A DNA stretch of 64,000 nucleotides from contig OZ035960.1 of assembly GCA_964034945.1 (NCBI GenBank), forward strand, positions 77,719,331-77,783,330. Direction: 5' to 3'. The position numbers were made by a program, and so were the translations under genes. Within the stretch, counting starts at the first letter, position 1. Every line of letters starts with the position of its first letter. The notes under the pieces are model-generated. The model ran no database searches, was not told the DNA's origin, and saw only the letters and a program-made list of their open reading frames with translations. This DNA is from Chrysopilus asiliformis. Lineage: Eukaryota > Arthropoda > Insecta > Diptera > Rhagionidae. This document shows, piece after piece, positions 21,001 to 31,091 of this stretch.

Positions 21001-22231
21001 CTTGAATGGGGACCTTAAAGAGGAGATCTTCATGGAAATCCCAGACGGATATTATGAAATGATGAATAAGAAAACTTCGAAATCAAAACAGGTATGCAAA
21101 TTGAATAAAGCCATATATGGGCTAAAACAAGCCGGACGATTGTGGTATCAAAAACTAGACAACACATTTCAAAACATGAGACTGCAGCGATTGAAGAACG
21201 ATCCTTGTGTTTACATGAGACGAAACGGACGCAAAATAACACTAATTGGAGTCTATGTGGATGATATCATCGTAGCGTCGAACGACGATGGTGAAATTGA
21301 TTGGTTTAAGAAAAATATCGCAAACCAATTCGATATCAAAGACCTCGGAAAATTGCACCATTTTCTCGGAATGGAAATAATCCAAAGTGAGAACAACGGT
21401 ATCTACATTACACAGAGGACTTACATTAAAAACGTGATGCAAAAATTCAACATGAAAGATGCCAACCCAAGCAAAACTCCAATGGAACCGAATATAAAAA
21501 TGGACTTGAACCAAAAGGAAAACCAGGACAACAACAACGTAGGGAACATGCCATATCAGAAGCTGATCGGTTCTCTTCTTTACATCGCAATAACGAGTAG
21601 ACCAGACATTCTATACGCAGTAAATTTTTTGAGTCAGTTCAATACAAACTTCAGAGAAAGTCATTGGAAGGCGGCGAAAAGAGTCTTAAGGTATCTCAAG
21701 GGGACCATTAACTTTTCTCTCTATTTCAGAAAAACAGGCGAAGACGTCAAAGGCTTTGCGGATGCAGACTGGGGAGGAAACCCTCAGGATAGAAAATCAT
21801 ACTCCGGTTACCTATTTATCTTATCTGGAGCGCCGATTTCGTGGGGAACCAAAAAGCAACGGACAGTTGCATTATCGACCGCTGAAGCAGAGTACATGGC
21901 ACTCACCGAAGCAGCCAAAGAAGCGATTTACATAAAAACCTTGTTGCTGGAACTAGGATTTAGGAAGGATGACCCTGTCAAAATATTCAACGACAACCAG
22001 AGCGCGCAATTTATTGCGAAGAATCCAACCGTCAACAACCGAAGTCGACATATTGACATAAGGTATCACTTCATCAGAGACGAGATCCAGCGCAATAATA
22101 TCGAAGTGTCATACTTAAATACAAACGACATGCCCGCCGATGTCTTAACCAAAGGACTGTCAGCCCAAAAGATCGAGGGGTGCAGAAACCAAATTGGACT
22201 CATCGATTATTCAATATTAGAATGCAATTAG
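18083..22231 (+). CDS. Copia gag-pol polyprotein
   Basis: A 1382-residue intact frame. The first ATG is 18083; the frame extends two codons upstream but without ATG. Residue numbers are from that Met. Gag N-terminus: SWKVQMEAILTKSDLWDFV; zinc knuckle CYYCRKAGHFAADC at 238-251; aspartic protease DSGATS at 285; integrase zinc region from HRRMGH at 414 to CEIC; catalytic triad D481 (HSDICGP), D544 (RTDNGTEF) and E580 (NGIAERKNR), spacing D-62-D-35-E; RT with AIYGLKQAGRLWYQKLD and YVDD (D1060-D1061); RNase H with DADW near 1227, STAEAEYMAL and RSRHIDIRYHFI. All catalytic residues are present. Copia makes Gag by splicing of such a frame. The minus-strand frames over it are shadows. Confidence 0.97.
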   Translation: MNSAVIKIEPLNNNNYDSWKVQMEAILTKSDLWDFVSGEIAKPSSVAESTDSKSWLKKDKNAKSDIILAVEPALLREIKDCETSQQMWTKLKARYDSDGPARKANLLKQLILSKMMGDDDINKHLNKFFHVVDRLKTIKVDVNEDLLSILLLYSLPDQYENFRIAIESRDELPKLETLKIKIMEEFNARQAKDSEGTSNALIARHNSRKDVTRGRNYNDGTKESKKKNLEANKRKVICYYCRKAGHFAADCRYKRKEKEGTSVIEEVMNVDVISQRSCKGLWTLDSGATSHMSASLNSLNDVRTITRMSLKLANNETTTITGKGSATIFGKSGKVIKLEEVLLVPDLRSNLLSVGKITEHGHKVTFTRNGAIVENKAGETIVEARKVNGLYQICDEEEESYLTEPARNDLVKWHRRMGHVNYAALKDMIRNGKVEGIDSKVGQNHEIPKCEICITGKQAQTPFPKRQQVRMKFPLDLVHSDICGPIKTQSQGGAKYFITFIDDATRMCHVYFLKYKSEAFEKFKDYKAKVENLTGRTIKRFRTDNGTEFVNNNFKNVFSKAGIKHELTTSYTPQQNGIAERKNRTLVEMARCMLIDAKLPTYLWAEAITTASYLRNRCTSHSTDEKTPYQLWMGKVPNVNYYKTFGTPAYALHKGPNKGKFQPKSIKLIFVGYSENCKGYRLWNRDKNQIIVSRDVTFLEKDIGQNAFADNDAFGKGSMNPSNQHEIILDLISNEKDETSDEENHEEPGREHGEASQPQRTAGRPRLLRSGRRGRPVKIFNSRINNRTNRRRSRSCGDMREELNNDSCNDDTSSDIELLSSSRTENLSAANDLEKESDSSDETEIFEEAASLALEVPANFAEVQTSNDREEWLSAIADEFKSHRKNKTWEVIQKPQGCKTVGCRWVFANKYDERGEIIKRKARLVAKGFVQKQGVDYKDTYAPVARQTSIRTIIALSTEWNLKIQQFDVTTAYLNGDLKEEIFMEIPDGYYEMMNKKTSKSKQVCKLNKAIYGLKQAGRLWYQKLDNTFQNMRLQRLKNDPCVYMRRNGRKITLIGVYVDDIIVASNDDGEIDWFKKNIANQFDIKDLGKLHHFLGMEIIQSENNGIYITQRTYIKNVMQKFNMKDANPSKTPMEPNIKMDLNQKENQDNNNVGNMPYQKLIGSLLYIAITSRPDILYAVNFLSQFNTNFRESHWKAAKRVLRYLKGTINFSLYFRKTGEDVKGFADADWGGNPQDRKSYSGYLFILSGAPISWGTKKQRTVALSTAEAEYMALTEAAKEAIYIKTLLLELGFRKDDPVKIFNDNQSAQFIAKNPTVNNRSRHIDIRYHFIRDEIQRNNIEVSYLNTNDMPADVLTKGLSAQKIEGCRNQIGLIDYSILECN

Positions 22232-22235
22232 CGTT

Positions 22236-22245
22236 GAGAGGGGAG
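22236..22245 (+). promoter_or_regulatory. polypurine tract of Copia element
   Basis: GAGAGGGGAG lies directly before the 3' LTR, as needed for plus-strand DNA priming. Confidence 0.9.
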
Positions 22246-22411
22246 TGTTGGAATGACAACACTAATTTACTACTATCTTAAAGTCAATCTATTACATTTT
22301 AGTATTGTTTTATTACTTATTACTTATTGTACTTTTTCCTTCTTCTGTAAAAACCACCGAAGAGTAAAGACATACTTTTTCTAAGCATTGATTAAACTGT
22401 TTTATTTAACA
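22246..22411 (+). repeat. 3' LTR of Copia element
   Basis: Same 166 bases as the 5' LTR. It is followed by the ACAAT duplication at 22412-22416. Confidence 0.96.
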
Positions 22412-22639
22412 ACAATACAACCAATGAAAGAATTTTTTTTGAGTAACTTATCGATACGCGACTATATTGCCCTAAATTATTCAAATTCGCTGTTAAATTT
22501 CGTTCAAACTAATCAGCTTATTTGGGAGTATAATCTCAACTACCTAAAACTACTTCAAAATATGATACAATCAGAAGTTTGATTATTTAGACGAGAAGGG
22601 AGTATACTGAAAATATTTAATTCCCCTACAGCCAATTTC

Positions 22640-22960
22640 AGGGTTTCTCAACCCAATTGTAAAGGTCGCATCAAAATTCGTTCACTGGTTTTGTAAATAG
22701 CAGGAGAGGGATTTTGATGAAAGGACCATATGGGGTAACCATGTATCCTATATTATTAATTAAGGGACTGAATATGTGAAAAATGTCTACTGAATTGGTC
22801 CAGTTTCTGAGTCGAAATTTACTCAAATATAAAGACTTTCTGGTATTCGATTTCTTCAAAAAATCATTAAAAATAAATAACACATTTACCCTCAAATTTT
22901 ATTGAGCGTATTTGTATGGTATAATGATAGGGATTTACGGAAAAGATTTTAAAAGAAAAA
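22640..22960 (-). repeat. interspersed repeat, right member of an inverted pair
   Basis: On the minus strand it reads CAATAAAATTTGAGGGTAAA followed by TTTTTAATGATTTTTTGAAG, matching about 16980-17060 with substitutions. The pair brackets the Copia insertion. Confidence 0.6.
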
Positions 22961-23489
22961 AAAATGTCCAACTCGGGAAATTTTAATTTTGTCATTGAAT
23001 TGAATTTTAAATTACTTAACGTATCTGTCTGATATTACTCTTAAATTACAGTCAATAATAGTAGTTTTAAAATAAGACACTATTCATTTTAATACATTTG
23101 TTAATTTCGGACATATAACGGTTTTTCTAAGAAAACGAATTTTTAAAACGGTTATCAACATATTTTTTTATGATATTCAGAAAGCCTTAGGTTGTGCCTT
23201 TAATTCGATGTATATAATTCCTACCTTTCTGTTATGCATGAAGCATAATATTGATGTATATTTCGAATTTTACCCTTTACTAAAAGTTGTTGAATCTTTA
23301 TTTTAGGATTTCTCCATACCTGTAACTTCAAAGGAGGTCCTCCAAAGCACGAGAAACGTATGGTAGTTGTCAAGAACTTTGATGGAGGGCCGATGAAAAA
23401 ATATATGGTATCAAATGAAAATTATTAAAAAACCTATTAATGCCCATGAGAAAACCAATGAATATTTTTAACACTAAAACCAATTAAAT

Positions 23490-24559
23490 CCTATAATATA
23501 ATACGAGGAATGTCTGTTTGTCTGTCTGTCTGCACAAACGATCTCGAAAACCCGCCTAACGATTTTCACGAAACTTGGAGGTTAGGGATTTTCGGAGACA
23601 AGAAATCGATCTAGATAGGTCTCACCTCTGAGAAAATTCCCCCTCGATACCCCTCGCCTGGTATCTTCGAATTGGGTGGTCGAATGAAACTTTACAGTAT
23701 TACTAAGGGGGCTAAGGGCTTTCGATTTTTCCACCACAACCCTGACTTTTCCCTCCCCTCGATATCCCTAGCCTGGTGTCTTCGAATTACGTGAAGGTAT
23801 TTAAATGGAAATTCGCAATATTGCTAAGGAATAAGGTTTTTCGATATGCATTCTAAAAATATCACTTTTTAGATATCTATCGGCAGCGATAAATAGTGAT
23901 TACAAAACAATCAAGTTCCCTGAACCTCATTAAACGAATCATGTTGCAATTACAATCGGATTGAATTACTCAGAGACAGACCGCATCAAGAATTACAATT
24001 GTATGTTTTCATGTTTGTATATTTTTTTTTCGAAACAGGTTCTATAGATTTTGATGAACTTCGGCTACTTATAGTTTTTGGGGACAAAAATGCGATTACC
24101 TTAGGTCCCATCTTCAGGGAAATTCGTTAAAGTTCTATAAGGATACTGCGAATATTCTTTGTCCCGTTTTTCTTCAGGAAAGTTTACACTATAGTGTTTG
24201 TGAGGTCGCTGATCCCGAATATGATGTTGGAGTTTCAAAATTTGAAACGGAAGGCCATATAGAATATCGCGAATATCCTATTTTTTCTGGAAAATATACA
24301 TTAGGGAGTTTTTGAGGTCTCTGATGCCGAATCTGATGTTGGAAATTCAATATTCGAAACCAAAGGTCCTGTAGTGATAACAAAAATATTCTTTCTTTTC
24401 TTTTTCTCCGAGGAAGTTAGCGGAGTGGGCTTTTGGATCGGAGATTTAAAACCTCAGGAAAACTACTGTGAAGTTAACGTGAATCTACTTTTTTCCCCAA
24501 AAAAATTAGCAAAAGGAGGATTCTGAGGATTCCGAGCATGGCTCGGTCTTCCTGGTACT
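23490..24559 (+). repeat. Helentron-like element with degenerate R2-type units
   Basis: Left edge CCTATAATATAATACGAGG with TGTCTGTTTGTCTGTCTGTC; right end with the hairpin CCGAGCATGGCTCGG followed by TCTTCCTGGTA. The part at about 24100-24430 holds two or three diverged units with GAGGTCGCTGATCCCGAAT and GGTCCTGTAGTGATAAC, related to the 121-bp units of R2. No protein. Confidence 0.55.
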
Positions 24560-25237
24560 AAACAAAATACAAAGAAAATTTTGAAAAAAAATTTAGTAAC
24601 TGAGCTTTCAAAATATGACCTTATACATGGTAATAACGAGTTTTTTTATGAATTGTAATTTTTACCGTTTCAAAAAATCGTTTTATTAGAAAACCCGGTA
24701 CATCTCCGGAACTAGTAAACGTATTAAAATTAATAGTATTTTTCAGCTTTATTTTAAGATCAGTCAGATATGTTAAGTAATTGATGAGATATCTGCTCTT
24801 TTATTTCAAGGATTTTCAACATTGAATGTTCTTATATAAAAAAACCGGGTCCGGCGACTCACCAGGATTTCTTGGTATAACTCAAGTTACCGTTATATAT
24901 ATGTCTCGGGTCGAAAAGCGAAGGTACCTTTTCTGAAGCACTTCCGAGTCGAATTCACGTGTTAAAATTACCACAAAATGCGGTCATAAAAAACTTTTAG
25001 TTCATTCGTTGATTTTTTATTTAAGATTTTTTTACATACTTTTTTTTGAAAAAATGAATTAGTGTAAATTAATATCGGATAAATGGAAGTTTAGCTGATT
25101 ATTTGAACTACATTTTGGGATTACTGAAATGATTAGGAATTGCCAAATCATCATTATCTGTCATTGTAACTGATTGTTATTTACGTAACTTCCTGTAATT
25201 TATTTCGATCGCCCTTTTTAGTACTTAAATTTCTTAC

Positions 25238-25861
25238 CTTGTGTATACATTCGCAGAGTTGTTAAAATCTTCTGCGGTTCGTAGTAATTGGTTCGCTGCT
25301 TCTTGTAAACTAATAACTCGCGGCTCGCATCTTTCTAGTTCAGCACGTAAATCCCTGAATTTGATGTATTTTGCCTCTAGTATAGACCGTTCTTCAGTCA
25401 AATCAACCGGTTCCGATGATTTGATTATCTGCTCTGTATCCTGGAGCCATGCACATAATTCATCAATAATTTTATGAAATTCCTTGTTACCCATTAAAGA
25501 TGTCTGTAAAAGAGACTGCCATTTCGTGGCATTAATGCATACTTTGCTCCATCTATTATTATCATTTGTAAGTCGTTCACGCAATTCTACTGCTTTCTCA
25601 GTATCTAAAGTATGCGTTGCTAAATGCTCGCCCACAACATTAAGTGAAGCTATAATGCTTTTATGACTTTCAAGATCCAATAAAAATTCCCTATGATCTT
25701 GAATTACATCTTCTAGTTGCTCGATATTATTGGGAGCAGATCCTTGCAGTTTTTGTGTTCCTTCTGCAAATTGTAACCACTGCTCTAATCTCCAAAGATC
25801 ATTGTCAATTTGTTGCCAGTTACGTTGCGTACAAAGAGGGCAAGTTAATCTCCCAGTCTCA
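25238..25861 (-). CDS. Msp300: Msp300 exon 8 of window: spectrin repeats
   Basis: Begins after AATTTTAG with T completing Ser (AGT) and ends AG before GTAAGA. The 208-residue peptide opens [20 protein letters not shown] and continues [17 protein letters not shown]. It then has two spectrin-type three-helix repeats with the usual aromatic positions ([20 protein letters not shown] and [16 protein letters not shown]). Nesprin spectrin repeats act as a rod between the cytoskeleton and the nuclear envelope. Both junction phases fit the neighbouring exons. An ATG in the preceding intron sequence opens the frame but is not a real start. Confidence 0.95.
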
Positions 25862-26455
25862 CTAAAATTAAAAATTATGTAATTAAGTAAAGTTATAATT
25901 TTTTTCCACATATCGAGAGTGTATTAATGAATGACAACAAAAGAATATTATGTTACAACGGAATCATCAAAGCAATTAGAATTAGTACTATTATTGATTC
26001 GATGTTTAGCAAGTTATATGTTACAGTATCTTCAAATAAATGTGGTGGAAAAATTTACTCTTTTCGGGAAACTCGCAAAAAGTTTATATGGGGAGGTGGG
26101 AAAAGGTTGTTAGATTGAATCATGATGTATCGAGGAGGTACGTAAAAGAATATTTTAAACACATTTTGTCTTTATAATATTTCAAATATGATGCGGCATC
26201 ACAAAAAAAAAACAGTTCAATTTGCCCGGCTGGTGGCACAGGGAGTCTTAAAAAATCGTATAGCCTATTTCTCATTCCTTAACTGTAAAGTTTAATTCAA
26301 ATCAGTCTAGTCGTTTTCACGTGATGCGATAACAAACGGATAAAAATTGAACTAAAGTTGATTTGATCATAACTGTCATCATAAGTGTAAATACAAAATA
26401 GATATATTATCGATTGTCAAAATGTACAGACAGAAATATAATTTCATAAGTATAC

Positions 26456-27100
26456 TAGGGTTTGCGCAGCGAACCGCTTCGCGGCTCATCCCCCTCGCCC
26501 GTGGTCGCTTTCGACCTTGTTTTGTTTTGAAAAAGAAGTTTTTCGTATCTCATACGCGCCATAATACATACAATACCTTACAGCGAATGACGAATAAAGC
26601 AATTGCACTGAAGTAGAGTCCAGTGAGCAGCGAGCGGGCTATAGCGAGAAATTGTTTTCTTTTTGGATTTTCGTTCTTTTGTAGGAAGGTAAAAAGATTT
26701 GTGTTTTAATCGAGTCGAGACTATTTTGATGGAAAGAGCTTTTTGTTCTCCTTCTTCATGTTACATTTGCGATCATGGCCGAATTATACAAGGTCTGCTG
26801 GTTATTTTTTGACAGCCACCATTTTGCTACGTCATCGGCAAGAAATTCTTTGTAATGTTGATTGTGCGTACAGAGTTGTTTAGCTAGATGTTAGCTAGAT
26901 TTGAGAATTAGGGAAAATTCTTATTCAGTCTTATAAGAATTTCTTGCCGATGACGTCAGAGCCAGAAGCAACTGAGCTGTCAAACAGACCTTGTATAATT
27001 CGGCCATGATTTGCGATGAAATTATTTCTTTCTCAATTCACTTAGGCAGGTTTCTGACTTAACTTTCAAAGCCCCATGATTTTGTTTTCCATAGTAAATG
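26456..27100 (+). repeat. interspersed repeat R4, copy 1 (split by MITE)
   Basis: Starts at CTAGGGTTTGCGCAGCGAAC with CCGCTTCGCGG hairpins. It contains GTCCAGTGAGCAGCGAGC and AAATTGTTTTCTTTTTGGAT. The same order is found in inverse orientation at about 35940-36240. The start resembles the inverse of the Helitron-like end near 4160. Frames here are not protein-like. Confidence 0.7.
26774..27008. mobile_element. 235-bp MITE with 9-bp flanking duplication
   Basis: TIR CATGGCCGAATTATACAAGG (continuing TCTG) and its exact inverse. ATTTGCGAT stands on both sides (26765-26773, 27009-27017). The homologous R4 copy on the minus strand at about 35990 has ATTTGCGAT once with no insert, giving a related empty site. 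The 9-bp reading depends on where the TIR is taken to start; Mutator-like or P-like origin is possible. Confidence 0.92.
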
Positions 27101-27758
27101 AACCTGTGTAAGCGAGACAAAATTCTTGGCCCCGAGCGAGTCCGGCTTATACAGGTTTCACTGTATAATATATATGGTACGTTTTTGCTGTATGTTGTTA
27201 ATGGATCGATTTTAATGAAATCGAAAAAAAAAAGATTTCTCTCGCTTCAAAAGTGGGAAAATTTATATTTTGGATAGTTACTGTTCAGTCGTTAGCATTT
27301 GTACAGAAAGCATTTTTGCGACAGGACTGAATTTCTGAGCTCTGTGGTAAGTGTAATCACCAGGTAAAATCTTTCGTTATCTCTGTCTTGGCACTTATGA
27401 TTCCAAACAACACAATTTGGCAGTTCTTTAATTTGGGAAATTCTTGAAAAATAGTAATATTTAAACAAAAAAATGTTTCGAACTGCTAAATAATATTCAA
27501 TTTGAAAAAAAAAAAACACTGAATGAATGATTACATATTGTAGGTTTTGTCTAGTATACTATTTTTCAAAAACTATTCGAGATTGGATTTTTTCGATATT
27601 TTCGCATAATACTTACTGTGGGCAAATAAGGTTATAAGCCGTTGGAACGCAAGACCTGAACATGTTATAGTCATAGTATTATTTTTTAACGAAATGGACT
27701 CAAATCACAATTATTAACAAATATTAATGTTTTATTAATTTCATATAAAAGTACTAAC

Positions 27759-30691
27759 CTCAAATTTTGTGGCTCATTTTGTTTCGATTTCCATTGAGTT
27801 TGTAGCGTGTCGAATTGAAGGCATAGATCTGCAACTGTATCGGTTTGTGCCTCCGTGTTTGATGTTGAACATTCCGTAATTAAAATTGTACTCAAATGCT
27901 TCATTAAATCAACAGAAGATTGACAGCTGCCCATTAGTTTAGATATTTTTTGGGGACTTGGCGTTTTAGTCTTATCGGTAATGGTCGTTTTTAGTTCATT
28001 TAGATTGGTTTGACATTCAATTATCGCCGTCGAAAGCTCCATAATATATGCGTCCTTAGCTGTTATTGATGTCATTCGCGGTAATTTACTTAAAGTGTCA
28101 ATTTGAACACCGGATTCTTGTTCGAATCTAAGAGTATTAACCTGCACGCTTTCATCAACTTCTCTAGGGGACGAAAGATTCAATCGAATCACACGTAATC
28201 GCTCTACAATTGATTTCCACAATACGCTGTATTCATCCATTAAAAGTGGTAAATTCGTAACTTCCGGAGAAGACATTTTCGATAAAAGATCTTTTCCCAG
28301 ATGATCAGCTTTTTCTATCAATGATCTATGTGCCATTAGTTGAGTTTCGATATCGTCTATTTTCTTGATTTGCTCTGTAGGATTTCTTAATTCCTCTGGT
28401 GTACTTAAATGTTGTATTTGTGTCACTTCCGCATCTATCTTTGATAGCGCAATAACGGACTGTTGATGAGTTAGCATAAATTCATTATATAATTTTGTCT
28501 CATTAGAAAGTAATGAGTTAATTCTGAGGCATCGAGGGATCAGATTCTTCCAGATATTGAGTAAAAATTTTGTATCTCCTAAGATTGTTAAAATATTTTC
28601 CAGTTGTAAACCATTAATCATTATTAGTTTTGCGTAAGATTGTTCAAATATATGAAGATTATTATCGTATGATTCTATTTTAGGGATAATAACTTCTTCA
28701 AGTTGAAGCGAGTATTTCTGTAAATCCTCACCAGAAATTTTTTCCAAACTTTCTTCAATTAAAGATATTTGATTATCGCTTTCTATTACCCAATGCCGAT
28801 TTTGCTGGGTTAAATTCAAAATTTCTAATAACAACGACCATGATGTCAGTATCTTAGTTTTTCGATCTGATAATTTATTGCACACGGATTTCCATCGGTT
28901 TTCTAAATCTTGTGTGGCAGCTCGTAAGCTTACTGTATTTAATTGCCCTTTCCATGTGTCAGTGTCATTGAGGAGCATTTCGGAGAGATTTAATACTTCG
29001 CCAACATTACTACTTTCTTTTTCAATCAACCTTTGTATAGACTCCTGTTCTTTAAGATTCTTCTGAAGTTCGAGTTCTGTTGTTGATTCAAAAACAAGCG
29101 GTTGCGACAAATTAATTTCCATTTCAAAAAGAACTTGTCGGATATTTGCAATTCTTTCTTCTAATCCTAGCAATGTTGATTTAAGATCGTGAATTTTATT
29201 TGATCGTTGCTTATATGCATACGTAACGAAGTCCCATCTCTCGATAAGATCGTCCATTTTGCGTTGAATGTCTAAGCGAATTGAATCAACATTTTGAGTA
29301 TTTCCATTATATAATGTTAAAAGATCTTTGCCAATAGCTAATAATCTATCACGCTCAGATTCCCTTAAATTTATTTCTGATATAAGTTCTTGCTCCATTC
29401 GTGTTATTATATCTTCTGGATCAAAAAAGCTAACATATTTTCTTTGATTTAACCTATGATCCATCTCGTTTAGCCATGTTATTATTTTCTCATATCGTGT
29501 ATTAAAAAGTATGTACAATGATAAGCGATTTTCAATGTTGCTAATTAAATTAGCTAACTGAAAATCTATGTCGCCCTGCTGTTGCCATAGTAACCAAATT
29601 GTTTGTCGAATGGATTTCATGTCATAAGGACTTATGCATTCTTTAAATTCTTCCTGCATTACTTGTAAAGTTTCTAGTTCATTGATCAAACTATTATTTT
29701 TATTTTGATGTGTTTGGAGTAAACTTAATTTTTCCTGCATAGTATTCATATTTGTCGGTACATAGTCGGTTGTTTCATCAATAGAATGTTGTATTGCTTG
29801 AAATTCATGTTTCAGAGTTTTTATTTTCGAGTCATAAGTCTCAGATAATTCAATTACTCTTAAAATAAAGTTATGCCACGTTTCTAATGCGGCACTCAAG
29901 TTTGAAATTCTTTGATTTATGGATGCATGCTCCATTCGAACAGAAGTTGCTAGAGCGTCATCACAAAAGCTTAAAATTGATGGTTGAAGATCGTTAAGTT
30001 GTTTAGACATTTTCTCACCATGTGGTATTTGGTGTAACATAATTTCAATACGCTCTAAAAGTTTTGGGACTCTTTTTATTTGTATATATCTAAGCTGAAG
30101 TTTTGATCGATCTTTTTCACGCTGTTTTAACCATTCTAGAAGTTCTGCTCTATCAGCATGATAGGTTTTCCAAGCAGCAAGACGCTTCTGAATTTCAATA
30201 TTACGATCCATGATACGCGCTAGAGTTTCATTGTGTAAATTCGTTAGCCTTTTTAAATGGTCAGTAATGACAACATCAGAGTTTCCTTCAGGCTGTAGCA
30301 TAAGCACAGATTGTTGATTACTTAAAAGATTTTGATGAATTTCACATAGATGGTGATGCTCTTGTAGAGAGGAATATCCATCGGGTATGGTGGTCAGAAG
30401 AAATGATTGCACGTTTTGTAAATACTGTTCCCAAAGTCTGAAAACTTCAGCTTTATCTTTGTTTCGAATCAGATGTGAAGAAACTCGTTGATATTCTTGA
30501 AAAGTGTCACGTAAAACATTTTGCCACAATTCCAAAACTTCTAAAATATTCGATTCATTCTCTTCAGTTTTTACCGATTGTTTTTGCAAATCACGAAGGC
30601 GATCTTCTTTTCGTGATAGACTAAGAAGGTGTTGTCGCAACATAGCTAATTGTTCTTCGCTATTGGTTTCTAGAACATCTCTAGATATATC
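27759..30691 (-). CDS. Msp300: Msp300 exon 7 of window: long spectrin-repeat exon
   Basis: A 2933-base exon from TTTATACAG to AG|GTTAGT. It enters in phase 0 with DISRDVLETNSEEQLAMLRQ and leaves two bases that join the next exon as AGT (Ser). The 977 residues are almost wholly alpha-helical, with regular W/L-rich heptads, e.g. KRLAAWKTYHADRAELLEWL, ENRWKSVCNKLSDRKTKILT and CLQFDTLQTQWKSKQNEPQN. They represent roughly eight or nine spectrin repeats (estimate by length). The unbroken frame of almost 3 kb on a strand otherwise full of stops is strong evidence of a gene. Confidence 0.96.
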
Positions 30692-31091
30692 CTGTATAAA
30701 AGAGAAATAAATTATGCTCCAAATTTGTTCTTTTTCTTATATAGAAAAGTATATTTATCTAGTAAAAATGCAAATATATGCGAATTTCATAACTACTAGG
30801 TTGTTATAACCAAAAATCTAAGAGTGAACAAATTTTTATTTTATTTATTTATTTACACAATTAACTTACAGCGTCAAAACTATAAACTAATACAAAGAAA
30901 AAAACGCACTCGGCAACAAAGGTCATATGGCGCACTCTGTTATTTATGGATTTACAATGTTACTTTAAATGTTAGGATATGTTTAAAAACCGCAAGTTTG
31001 GAAATGAGTAGGACGTTGTTCTGTGTTAAATAGTTTAAAAAGAAAAAACAAACAAAACTTAAATATAAGAATATAAGTGGATCTAGATTAA

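Larger units (their letters stand above)
17665..22411 (+). mobile_element. complete Copia-type LTR retrotransposon
   Basis: A 4747-bp element: 166-bp LTR, primer site, single gag-pol frame, purine tract, identical 166-bp LTR, and 5-bp ACAAT target duplication. The order protease, integrase, reverse transcriptase, RNase H is that of Ty1/copia. Both LTRs read the same at every base I compared, and the coding frame is unbroken, so insertion was recent and the copy may be active. It lies antisense in an intron of Msp300. Confidence 0.97.
16493..25237 (-). other. 8.7-kb Msp300 intron hosting Copia
   Basis: The donor GTAAGA is next to 25238 and the acceptor CTCCACAG next to 16492. Contents: an inverted repeat pair (about 16900-17300 and 22640-22960), the complete Copia element in antisense, a Helentron-like element with TGTC units (about 23490-24559), and AT-rich sequence with nothing recognisable at 22970-23480 and 24560-25230. 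Confidence 0.85.
25862..27758 (-). other. 1.9-kb Msp300 intron
   Basis: Contains the R4 repeat (about 26456-27100) with a MITE inside. The rest (25870-26450, 27110-27750) is AT-rich with short non-coding frames. Confidence 0.8.

Noticed and set aside
25234..25911. ATG at 25911 as a gene start
   Set aside because: It lies in the intron before the acceptor; the phase match to exon 27759-30691 shows an internal exon.
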